DNA of 64,000 nt from Orthonyx spaldingii (Eukaryota > Chordata > Aves > Passeriformes > Orthonychidae). Made by a program: the position numbers and the translations under genes. Below are positions 13,061-24,500 of the stretch, piece by piece (the stretch's first letter is position 1; each line of letters begins with the position of its first letter). The notes below the pieces were generated by a model. That model ran no database searches and was not told the DNA's origin. It saw only the letters and a list, made by a program, of their open reading frames with translations. The stretch covers positions 62,001 through 126,000 of the forward strand of contig VZTJ01004182.1 of assembly GCA_013397795.1 (NCBI GenBank), given 5' to 3'.

Positions 13061-16000
13061 TGGTATCAAACTCCACTCACAAGCAACAGATGTTCTGATC
13101 TGAGCTCCAAAGGTGGGACACTAATAGTTTGCAGACGAGCTTTTGTGCTGGAGAGGAGATTGATAAAAGCAAGAGCGGGATATTAATAGAAAACTAGTGC
13201 AGTACTTTCAGAACTTGGATCTGCATGAAAGCTGGAATAAACATTCTCTTCAGCCGAGCTGGTTCAAAAAGTCATACCTTACAGATTTTTGCTTTTAAAT
13301 CAGAAAAAGTATTGCTTGTTAGGAAATGGAGAACAAGCAACTATTTGAGGATGTTCTTGCCTCGGGGCAGTTGGGATTAAGAATGTACAGTAAATCTACA
13401 ACAGTAGAAGTTTGCTCACATCAGTGGGAATTTTGCCATTATCAGGAACTAGAAAAAAGGATTCTAAGACACATTTCTCTCCTGTCATCCATTTGACTCT
13501 TTTCAGGCAGAGCTAAAAGCTTCAAGAAAGGTTTTCATTTGCAAAGGGTGAAAATGAAAGGAGATAGCATCTTATGTGTGTATGTCGAAAACTTTAGCCA
13601 TTCCTTTTATGCAGTTGAAACAACCAGCAAACACTTACAATGCCCACAAAATCAACCCAGGAGTGGTAAAGGCATCCCCTCCACCCACATATACTGCAGC
13701 ACTCCATTCTGCTCAGACTTTACTACTTACGTGATGTTTCGAGGTCTGTTTTCATACAGGGACTTGGGCTATGCCTATACTAGTAAATTAAACAGTGCCA
13801 GGGAACATTCCTGAGCAATCTAATTCAACAGTTCAGTGTTAAATTGTTAGAGCAGTCCTCAGGGTTCTGTGTGAAATGAAAAGTGTAGTAGGACTCTGTT
13901 TTCAGTGTTTCTTAGAACAAATCAGGGAGGCTACCCAGTGTTCAACGTGCAAGGCAGCTAGGCAAAAATCACCTGGCCAATTTGGCTGTTCATTCAGTGC
14001 TACAAGTGTTCTGTTTTCTCCGGGCAAGGACTGCTAATGCATATGAAGAGGACACCTTTCTCTGTCAGCAGTGACACTGTGCAGGACTGGCATCATTTTG
14101 ATGTTTCAAAGGGTTAGTGATGAATGCTAAAGCACTTCACGTGCACTCTCAACAGGCCAGGTGCTTAGATAGTGTAAAGATAAATGACTTACTTATCTTC
14201 CAAGTACTTTGAATCTCTCAGGATTAAAAAGTGTGATGTGTAAGTACTGATTTTAGCACTTTGTTCAAAAATGATCTTGTGAAGAATCCTCATTAGAGGC
14301 ATAAATTGAAACTGGGTCACTGTGAGCCATGTGTAGGCTTAATTCCCCCTCATTACACTTTCTGCCTCAGAGGGTACTATAGAATGAGCAAGGGAAGCAG
14401 TGCTTCATGCCAGCCCTTTACCATAGCACCTTAATTTCTGACAGTGAAACTCCGGTGACAAAGAGCTGCTTGTCTCTTTCTTCTCTAAGTGTTGCTGCTT
14501 AAATTGTTCAGTTGCAGTCACAAAAGGCCACAGAGGTTACCTTCTTCTGTAACACCAAGTACAGAACAGATTCATGTCTGTGCACTTGGGAAGTTAAGTC
14601 CCTTTGCATACACTCGTTGTTGTTCTATGTGTGGTTTTAGGGAATATCTGTAGCAAAATCAAGGGAAAACTCTGTCTGGATGGTCTGTGTGGACCAGGAT
14701 CAAGAGGTGAGGGTTTGATCCCACCCTGTCTGTATTGTAAACCATTCTTTGCTGGCAGCATGGAATGGGACTGCAGGTATTGACGTACTCCAGTACAAGA
14801 GCTTGACCATATTCTTCTTTCTACCTATATTCAGAGGCATTTAACCTGAAGTTCCAGTCTCAGTTTGGAGCTTAAGGGTTTCTTCATGTAAGAATAAAAT
14901 CTCTTATATAAATAAGGGGAGAAAGACAGGGGTTTGCACAGGTAATAACTGAGTAATAGCAGTTATGTTTTGCAACAGACCATCAAATTGATGTGGTTTG
15001 CCTATTTTGTTTTCTTATCCTATGTTTCAATGAGTTTTCTGTAATCAACATCTGACTCACCTTGTTTTTCATAATAAAAAGTCTTGCTTTTACACTAATT
15101 GTGAATCATAGACACATTTATGTGGTAGACAATAAAAATAAATGCCAGTCCAGCAGTCAGAAGTTGATTCTTCATACACCATCCAAATCAAGCACTGGGA
15201 AAAAACTGTCAGCTATCAAAGAAGTTGTTTAGAAATCAATACACCTTTGAATCAAAAGGAACAGGCATACTATTTTCTAGCATCTTGTCAGCAGATTGTG
15301 AAGGTAAATATGGAAAAAAGTGTTCAAGGCATGTATCAATAACCTTCTTCCATGAGGCCAGCTACAGATTTAAAGTCTTCGTTGCAGGGGGGGGTTGGAT
15401 GTTTTTCTTTCCATAACATTTTTCTTGCAGTGAAGTCTGTCTGAGGTCTGAGAAATGTTTCCTGGTTTATGATCAAAGTCATTCAAGCTTTCCCAGAGTT
15501 GTATGTTAGAGCAATACAGTAAACTATCCCTCATGTTTTTGCCTGTGGAAAATATGAAAGAGAATTCTCATAGGGAACAATGAATGAAATGCAGCCAAAT
15601 ACACCTGGCTGAAATTTACAGAGCATGGTGCTGTGTTTTCAAAGTCAAATCTCATATATTAGATTTTTCAGTGACAGGCGGCATCCCTCAGGATTAAACA
15701 AACATATTTAGCAAAAGGCAAAGGTTCGTAGCAGGTAATATGCTTCCCTACAAGCCTCCTTGCTAACTGTACACATTGTACCCAGTACTACTGACAGTAA
15801 GTAAAAGCCAGCCTATGGGACAGGTTTACCCAGCCCAGTCCTGATCTGGCAGAGACACAAGCCTGCAGTCAGGAAGCAGATGACTAGTCCCTGCCCATGT
15901 CACCTCATCCAGATGGCACGACTTCTACTTGTCCAGACCACAACTTCATTCCTAGTTGTCACTGGGTAGATGTACTTCTTCAATAAGAGAAAAGAAGAAC

Positions 16001-18215
16001 AAAACTTCTGCAAAATCCAATAGTGTAAGGCAGTTTCATCATCTGAAATTGTGATTTTATGATCACCTCTTTTTGACACAAATCCAAATATCAGAGGATG
16101 AGCCTTGTTCTGTCACACTAGTCAGCTCTACCTTTGGAAAAATGAGGATTTGCCTGTTTTAGACATAGCCCCACTGTTCTTCGTGATTCTGAGTACTGAA
16201 ATATTAACCCATCTTCTTTGAGGTACAAGTACAGAGGATTTCTAAGTTGCATAGTATTCTCAGTTTTGATCAATTTTTAAACAATTCGGTAAAAAGAAAG
16301 GCTCAGTCTCAAGATTTGCTTGGCGTGGGCTGTGTAGAGAGTTTTTCTTATGAGAGGTTCTAGACTGATACTCATATAAAGTTTTTTTGTCTCTTGCAGT
16401 GGGAGCTGTGAGACTCAAATGAGCTGTGGTCTTGCAAGTCAGTGACTGGTACAATGCAGCCTTGTTCTGTGAGAGCTGATCCTGGAGACAGAGGGTAGGC
16501 TGTGGCAGACCAGCTGGAGAGCTTGCAAAGATTACAGTCACCCTCAGGCCATTTCATACCCATTTCATATTGCAAGAGTTATGGGATGGGCAATAGCCAC
16601 AGACTTGCACAGCCATCTCCTACACATCCTGTAGGAGAGATGGCTGCAGAGGATATAACCTGTTGGCCAGGCATCCCTTCAGGAATGAGGCAGAGCAGAG
16701 AGCTGGTCTGATGTCCCCTTAGTGACGTGGTTTAGCCTGGATCCTTCCTCTTTCTCAGAGCCTGTGGCTGGAGGCTGTTAAAATGCTTTACAAATGCTAA
16801 CCGTCTCTGGCTCATTCCTGTGCCTGGGGCTTTAAGTTTGCTGCTGGGTCTGAGACAAGTTTCCAAGACTCAGGCAGATTATTTTGATGTTTTTTCCCAT
16901 TGTCCAGCATGTATGCAATAGGGATAATGTTGGCTCATACGTTACACTGTGAGGCAAAAATACCTAAAGTCACTGATATGTTTGGAGAAAGTACATCTGC
17001 AAGATAGAAAGCAGACACTTGGATCAGCTCAGGAATAAAAGGAAGAAGTATACACTGAGCAAGATGATGATGGAATTGAAAATCCTCCAAACTGGCAAAC
17101 TTCCTTCACTCTCAACTACTCTTTGAATGTGTAAAGTACATAGCTACATAAAAAGGCAAATTGTCGGGTGTGAAAGAATGATAAAGCTATTAATTGAGTT
17201 GCATGCCTACAGGCCAGTTAAGCCCAAGGCACATGTGCTGGGAACCCTCACTTCCAGTTTCTAACTCCAGTTTGTCACCTCAGTTTTAATTCCTTGCTGT
17301 CTGAACAGTATTTATTTCCCATAACATTCCAGGTGAGAAATTAGTTTTGCAAGGCTACAGAGGTACTGAACCTTTTGCTACTTAATTTTAACTATTTGTA
17401 CTACTTTAAACACTAGTTCTTTGAAAAGAACCTTACTCTAAATTGTCTTTTGCTGTACTTTGAGCATTAGAGGCTGAATTAACTTTCTGAAAAGCCTACA
17501 TAAACCTTGGCAATAACGTAGCTTCTGGCTTGCTCATTTGTTTATGTAATTCACCAGAAATTACATGGGTTTGCTTCTCTGTTGTTACCTACTGGCTTTA
17601 AGTTAGGCTGACTACTCTTTCCACAAGATGCCAACTCTGTCTCCACGGCACAGCAGTGAGCACAGGGTTGTTCTTGTCTCTCTCAGGAGCTTCAAGTCAC
17701 CCTTGGAACAAAAATTAGTTTTCAGCTTAGAAAAGGCTCTTTTGGACCATGAAAGTGGGTTAGCAGCTCTGCAGATGTGAAGCATACAGTTACACCTGGC
17801 TGCCATCATATAAAAATCCAGGGAGAATAAAAAATGGTGTGTTGAGACTGTCTGAGGCATAGCCACAGCTCCTAAGGAGAAAAACCTGTTTCCAAATATC
17901 TGTTCTGCTCCTGCCTATGTTACAATCACAGTTTTGTTCTGATCAAGTGGCAGTTAGAATGGATTATAAAAAATGAAGTGTTAGACAAGAGAGGATGCAT
18001 TGCATCCTGTAAGTGTGGTAGCAGCTGGGACGTTCATGACACAAGTGGTGAGCCCATCACTCTTCCCACCAAAGAAAGATGAAATGGAAAAAATTTGGGG
18101 TGGCACACATTCCTGGCACTTGCTGTGCTCATATGGACCACAGCATTACCTTATCTCCACCCTCCTTCTGCTGCCTTCCTTCTGCTAAGAGAGACTCGCT
18201 GGCTTTCATCTGAAT
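13061..18215. other. unique noncoding DNA with old repeat traces
   Basis: No gene seen; open frames stay under about 95 codons. About 13060-13260 holds several CpGs and factor-like sites (an AACAGATG E-box-like word and a TGATAAA GATA-type word) and could be a conserved element. The phrase CATCAGTGGGAATTTTGCCA at 13415-13434 resembles a decayed interspersed remnant that I recall as common in sauropsid genomes. GGGTTTGATCCC at about 14711-14722 looks like a tRNA B box but has no clear A box. CACGTG lies at 14138-14143. A G8 run lies at 15387-15394. Confidence 0.5.
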
Positions 18216-18290
18216 TGGACTAAGGGCTTCTCCTGATGTTCAACTACTGCTAACTGGACTAAGGGCTTCTCCTGAGGTTCAACTACTGCT
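18216..18290. repeat. tandem duplication, 39-bp unit
   Basis: A 36-bp core starting TGGACTAAGGGCTTCTCC occurs at 18216-18251 and again at 18255-18290, separated by AAC, giving a 39-bp period. The two cores differ at a single base (T in the first, G in the second, at core position 22). Only two copies are present and flanking DNA shows no third. The near-identity implies a fairly recent duplication. The unit carries no promoter or splice motif that I recognise. Confidence 0.95.
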
Positions 18291-18850
18291 GTCCCCTGTC
18301 CTCAGCCAGCAAGCACAGAGCAGCCCGGGTATGTGTCACTGAACCCTCTCAACACAAGGGTTGCAGCAGCACTGCATAGATGGCACCATCTCCAGCCCCG
18401 TGCCAGTGCCTGAATGGAGCCTGGGGAAATGTATTGATTGTCAGAACTCAAAACCACCCCTGAACCCTTTTAATGCTATATAGCCACAGGGACTAGAGCA
18501 GTCCTTACTGGAAGAGACACCGACCTGTGGTGGGAGAAGAAGGGAGGCGGGGGATGGAATCACTGAGGCTGTCTGTAATCACTACTGCTGTCTGTCCCAA
18601 GATACATATCTGTCAGAGGTCAATCAGTCTGGTATACCTACAAACACCTCAGAGCTGCGTTTTGCTCTTTGGCCAACTTGTGGGCTGCCAGGAGCGGCTG
18701 CAGGACTGGCCAAGGCTGCGGTGTTACTGTCACGTGTGATGCAGCCCCTTAAGCACAGATGCCGTTGTAGCCACAGCCTCGTTACACCTTCAGCACAATT
18801 CACAACTGGTACTGTTACCGAAATACTTGCAGAAGGAGCATTTTTTAAAA
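18291..18850. other. GC- and CpG-richer patch, no gene seen
   Basis: This stretch is richer in G+C and in CpG than its neighbours (CCCGGG-like, GCGGGG, GAGCGG and TGCGG words) and contains the E-box CACGTG at 18731-18736. One plus-strand frame is open for 70 codons (18527-18739) without a recognisable domain. It is too weak for a CpG island by eye; it could be a regulatory element or an old insertion. Confidence 0.35.
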
Positions 18851-20084
18851 CGTTATTACTTTGAAAACCTGGCTACAGGTTCAAGAAAGAATGTAATTTC
18901 ACAGAATTTTGACAAACCAAAAATTGATTCCAGTATCACATGCATATCCAATAAAAATACAGATATTTGCAGAGGGTTAGATGAAGCAGTTTCAAAGGTT
19001 TTAAAGTACTGAATAATCTTTTAATTATATTTTCACTGAGAATTTAATGCCTTTCAACAATAAAAATATTTAGTTTCTGATTCTCTCTTTTTTAGGTCTC
19101 TTTTAGATCTCAAAGATGTTCACAGGTAGGAAACACTTCAGCATTCACAGACCGTGTGTACTGTGTCTGGGAGGACTAACCACATCATGTTTCTACTGTA
19201 GCATCTATACTGGAGAAGGTGCAATAATAATAATGATCTTTATTAGTAAATCTGGAAGAAAATAATATAATAAGATGTGCTCAAATAAAGTCCTTAACAT
19301 GTACTATACCCTTTCCTCTTTGACAGTTAAAAATTTAATAAAGGTTAGTAAGGGCTTTATCTTGACGTAGTAAGTCATTTATCCAGGTTTGACATGTTCA
19401 TAATGGGAACATGCAGCCCATTTTATGTACAGAAATACAAATGTACCTGCAACTTCAAGCTTTGTACATGCATAGTGTGAGACTTGCCAGGAAACTCACA
19501 TATACTCATTTTGAGAAATTTGAACTTCTCAGGAAATGTCAGTTTGTTGCATTTCTGTAGCTGGATGAGAAGACTTTATTATATTGACATAGTTGTCCTG
19601 GTCTAATGCAGACTAAGGGTTCAGTTGGGTCTCTTCATGTACAGAAAGCAAGAATCTACCGAATGTCTGGGAAATGTTAACTTGTTACCGCACTCGACAC
19701 TTTAGCAAGGGATTGCATCTCAAAAGCTGGTGAGTATGGCTTAGAAAATGGCAACCTGGGAGGAAGTAAAATTCCAAATTAGCAGCTACTATCACAAACA
19801 GGTGACACTGAACGCCCTTGTTTTCACAGCAACCGAATAATTCATTGAGATGATAGTATCAGCAGAAGTTCTTTAAGACTTTTTTCAGATTTCTTTTAAC
19901 AGGTTGATGGTCAAATGAATGTCTCATACCTGTCGAACCTAATTTGGAAGGAGTTTTTGTCTCAGATCAGCTAATTTAGTGCTTTATTGAATTTATTTTT
20001 ATCGTATGTTTCACAGGCAGGTTCATAACGGTAATCTTGACTGTTTGGATTCAGTCTCCCAGATGAAAAAAATATATCTATCCT
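18851..20084. other. AT-rich noncoding DNA with a possible micro-exon
   Basis: No gene can be called. A strong acceptor-like tract and a donor-like site bracket 30 nt at 19096-19125 (see findings). An (AAT)4 run lies near 19224-19236. Confidence 0.5.
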
Positions 20085-20141
20085 CTTTTTTGTGGGGGTT
20101 TTTTTTGGGTTTGTTTGTTTGTTTTTGTTTGTTTGTTTTTT
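20085..20141. repeat. G/T-rich low-complexity tract with (TTTG)n
   Basis: The tract begins with T and G runs and continues as imperfect TTTG repeats (several GTTT units from about 20111 to 20135) ending in a T-run. On the minus strand it reads as an A-rich (AAAC)n tail, but there is no recognisable retroposon body next to it. It is simple-sequence DNA. Confidence 0.85.
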
Positions 20142-20799
20142 ATCTTGTCACCCGATTTCATCAGGGATCAAGTAACCCACTTAAAGATCTGAAAACTGAG
20201 AAGTGATCTGGTACTTAAGACACAAAGTCTATAATTTAGTTAATTGCTGGTTACTTAATTTTATTTCAGAAGCAGGGTATGTTTCTGCAACAGAACTACA
20301 AACTCCAATAGCCTGACCTCTTAAAGCAACTTAAAAGTAAAAAAATAATACTTTAGAACTTAGCTTTTCTTTTTCTTTTCAAGCACATGCGCCATCTTTC
20401 CCTTTCTTTTTTTCCACTTCTGTTTTTCTTTTCTAGTGATCATACCATCTAACTTTGGACGCAGTGAAAAGCCAGTCCTGTTGTGCTGCCTCACCTTATT
20501 TTCAGAGGCAGAATTTCACTGAAACCCCTCAAAAAATAAGCTGTTTCTCTAAAATTAAATTTCCTTCTTTTCAATGTGCTCATTCACCGCAGGGATGCTG
20601 TGAGCAACATGCAGCATAACAGTGTGGACTTTTTTCAGCCTACTCTAAATAAGAAATAACTGCAAAGCATGTTCTTTTAAATATTATCTACTCACTCTGA
20701 AGAGTATAACAGGACTTGAAGTACTGCATGACTGTGTTGATTTCATTGAACTAGATGACTCCATGTTTCTTCCCACAGCATCTATGTTATAAACAGTGG

Positions 20800-21540
20800 C
20801 CTCGCAGCCATGAGAGGCTAGAGATGCAAGTCAGTCAAAGTCGGAAGTTTGGGGCAAATACTTTAGCAGAGATGTTTCCTTGCCCTGCAAACTTACTTCG
20901 GTTATCTACTACTCTCTTCAAGACACCTGCAACGTTTTGTCACCACTTCCCGGCAGAAGCTGTGACAATCATGGGTTCCCGCCACCATCAGCGCTGCGGT
21001 TCTGTGATGTGTACTGTGGTGTTAGCCCAGAGTTCGCTGAGTGTTTGAAGCTTTGCTTTTTCTATGGATTTAAAAACTACTCTCAAATCCTCTCGCTAAT
21101 TGTCCATTAGTACGCTCTTTTAAACATTAAACAAACCCCTTTATTTACCTTCCCTGCTGCCTGATAGTCGTCCTGAAGAGGCAAAGCTGCTTCTGCCTTA
21201 GCGACTTGAACCCATGTGACCTGAATAGTCATTTGAGATGTTAATTCAGTGAAGAATGAAGCTGAACAATGACGGATTGAAGAATTTCCCCCACCCGGAA
21301 GAAAACATGGTTGCATAAGCTTTGTGTATTGATCAGGTAAATTCGGTTTAACTCTCTCCAAAGCCTCAGTGCTAGCCAGTTTCTAACACAAAAGGAAATT
21401 AAAATCTCTGGTATTTTAGGAAACAACTCTAATTCTCTTGATGGTAGTCCAGTCAGGAGTGTTTTCCCTGAAAGTGCTGCCGAAGAGCAAGATCGTTTGT
21501 GCCTGGTGCCTTTAACCCAGAAAATCGATTTATTCATTTG
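20800..21540. other. CpG-retaining patch, no gene recognised
   Basis: About a dozen or more CpGs lie in this stretch (for example at CTCGCAG, CCCGGC, CCCGCC, GCGCTGCGG, TTCGCTG, GTCGTC and CCCGGAAG), whereas the surrounding kilobases are nearly free of them. Plus-strand frames are open at 20755-21048 (97 codons) and 20880-21110; minus-strand frames at 21107-21361 and 21241-21537. None shows a domain that I know. A regulatory element under constraint, or an unmethylated segment, would explain CpG retention better than a coding exon would. Confidence 0.3.
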
Positions 21541-24500
21541 GGTTGCAGAATGCTACTGATATTTCCCACTGTGGCTTTCCTATCACCATGACGAGGTCAA
21601 AATAAACCAAAATCCAAACTTCAATTTTTTATTGCTACCTGAAGGTTTCTACAAACTCTTCAAATGCAACATCAAAGGAAAAAATTGTCCTTAGGAAGAA
21701 GAAAGCAGTACATTGAAATTGTGTGCTGTTTTGCTGCTTTAAAGTTATGAGAGTGGGATTCCATTGACCTCAACAGCAAAATTCATGCTGTTATTATTGA
21801 ATTATGGCTCTGTCTTACACATTCAGCTAGTACGAAACCAGGGAGGTGGTACAGATTTTCCTAAGTGTTTGGAAATATGTAGAACTATCCTAATTTATCA
21901 CAGTTCAGAATATGAACCTACTGCCTATAATGGTCATTAAAACCCTAAAACCTTATTGAAGTCTGGGACATGAATGTTGCCCCTCCTCATCACACCACAT
22001 TCCCTAGTGATGGCTCCGTCAGTGACATTTGAACCTGGCTGACTCTCTTGCATCTCAATAAGTGGAATGACCAATGAGCAGATTTGAAAAACATAGTGAG
22101 TCTGCAGGTAAGTGTTTTTGGATGATGATATTATCCTGTGCCTTTTGATAGCTTCAAAGGGCCTTACAGTCTTTTAAATGTTCAGTAGTAGCCATTTAAA
22201 GGAAAACATTTTGTTTTTAGAAGCCTGCTTATAAAGAACCATAAAGCAGGAGTCTGATGGCTGCTCAGCAGATAAATTGAAACTACATTAGGAAGGCACT
22301 CAGAGCTGTATTCTTGCCTTTCTCCCGGAGAGCAGAGCTCACTTCTCTCTGGAGTGTGCAAGGCAGCCCGGGAGCAGGAGGGCTTGTGAAGGGAAACATC
22401 TCACATTCCCCTGCTGTGGCCTTGAGGACATGGCCTCTGACACAGCCGCCCCAGGTCCTGGTACACCTCCAGGCAGAGTGTGCCAGTTAAGCAGCTTCAG
22501 AGGAATCTTTGTGCAAAATAAAGCATTCAGTGCAGTATCCAGTGGACAACTCAGACATGGGAAGAGAAAAAGACCAAATGTGCACCCAGCATAACCTCTC
22601 AAATCCGTGTTTCACTTAGGATTCCTGTAGTCTGCTCTCTGTTTAGACTTCAGAAAGCTGGGGAATAGCCCTAATAAATAGAAAACAAGTGCATTGTGCC
22701 TATTTGGGGTTCTCCTGAATTGCAGTCAGTGTCTCTGTCCCCTTGCATTCCTGTCACAGGTAGGATCCTCAGGATGGGGAAGATGTGCTGGGGAGAAGGG
22801 AAAGAAGAAAAGAAGTGAGATGTGCCCTGACCTGCCCTAGGAAGGGAGGGAACTTGGCCATATATGACTGCCTGCACCTTGGCACTAGGAACATTTCCTT
22901 ATTTACCAGGTTATTTAGTCAGAACTGTTTGTCTTAGCGTAAAAATCTATATCTTCTCCCCCAACCTCATTACTGTATACCTCTGTATGTTCAGAGCAGC
23001 GTGCTTACTATGCACCTCAGTTTGTAAATCCCCCCAATTCAGTTTATGAAGCAGGTGGCTGTTTTTAAATAATTTGGGGTGAGAAGAAGGAAGGCAGCAA
23101 GGACAACTTACTGGATTGTCAATGGGCATTGTGATGATACATTAATACAAGGCATTTCTTAATTTCCAAGTGTCTAATCTTCATCTTGTTGAGCTTCATA
23201 TTAATTTTGTATCTTTAGAACACTTACACTCCTCTATTTCTCTTTGGAGCTCCTCTATACTTCTTTTCCTTCTTATTTAATTATAAGTTATGGATGCTAA
23301 TAACACAGTAGAAATAATGTTCCCATATGAAGTACCATCTAGTCTTTTCAAAATTACCTTTGCCAAGGAAGCAGACAAGAGCTTGAGTGCCATTCAGATG
23401 GCATATTTAATGCAAAGCTTTTGAACATTGAAGAGGGTCAGTTGCTGCCTGGAATTATTTCTGAAATAATTAAAATATAGATCTCCAAGGCTGGAGGGTA
23501 CAACTGGCCTGAGTCTTTCAATGGAGGAGAATTAAAGCACAATAAAGGTCTGTGATAAAATATGTTCCCCACTGCAGATGTAACTGTTATTGTACAAGGA
23601 TATGAAAAATCTTTACAGTGAAAATAATTTTCCTAACCCTATACAGAGGTTAGCTCATACCTCAGAGTCAGCACTGTTGTAAAAATTCAGTTCTTTCCAA
23701 ACTTTTATTCATTGAGAATTGTACTGAATTTTGATGACACACTTATTTTTCAGTTTGACAGTCTTCATGAACTATTTTCTTTAATACTTCCTGCAGAAAA
23801 TTATGCAAGTTCATTACCTACTGTGCATGAATAGCTTTTTTTCTATTTCAAAACTGTTAGTCTTCACCAGTTTCTTCTCTTTCTTGTATTAAAGCTGTTT
23901 TAAAAACTGATGAGTGTTCCTTTATTTCTCATGAGCCTCTCAGCTTCTGTTCCCTCTTATTAATGTCTTCATTGATCTCTGGAAATATTTCCTAGTTAGA
24001 GATCATATCTGCTGCTCTTTACGTGGAACTGATTTCCTTCACTGGCTGCACTTTGATGAGGACTGGCAGACTACAACTTCAAACATTATTAAGAGTGAGG
24101 GGGTGATAAGGATTGAGATATGACAGTCATATAGAAATCTGCCCTGTTTTTGTTGCCCCTTTTTTAATCAAAACCCTTTTTCTTTCCCTTGGTATTAAAT
24201 AGAGGTTTCTTCTGGACTATCTGTAATAACTTGCAAGTCTTGCAGTGAAACTCTTATCACTTCATTTAGAATATAGTCCAGTGCTGCAAGGAACTTCACA
24301 GTTCCTTTCACAGAACTTTCAATGCTTATGACTTTGATTTGGATCAAAAAAAAAAAAAAAAAGGAAAACCAGAACAACAATCAAGCTTACATACATTGCC
24401 TGGTGACTTCATTTTGTCATGTCAGCATATCTGAATCCCTGACTGATCTAAATCACTTAGCATCATCTGCAAATTTTGCTACTATGCCCTGCTGTGAGAT

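Noticed and set aside
14700..14730. tRNA gene or SINE from a B-box-like GGGTTTGATCCC
   Set aside because: There is no matching A box at the right distance and no cloverleaf could be seen.
24346..24362. Poly-A tail of a processed pseudogene
   Set aside because: No upstream open frame or similarity to a gene, and no flanking target-site duplication; treated as a homopolymer.
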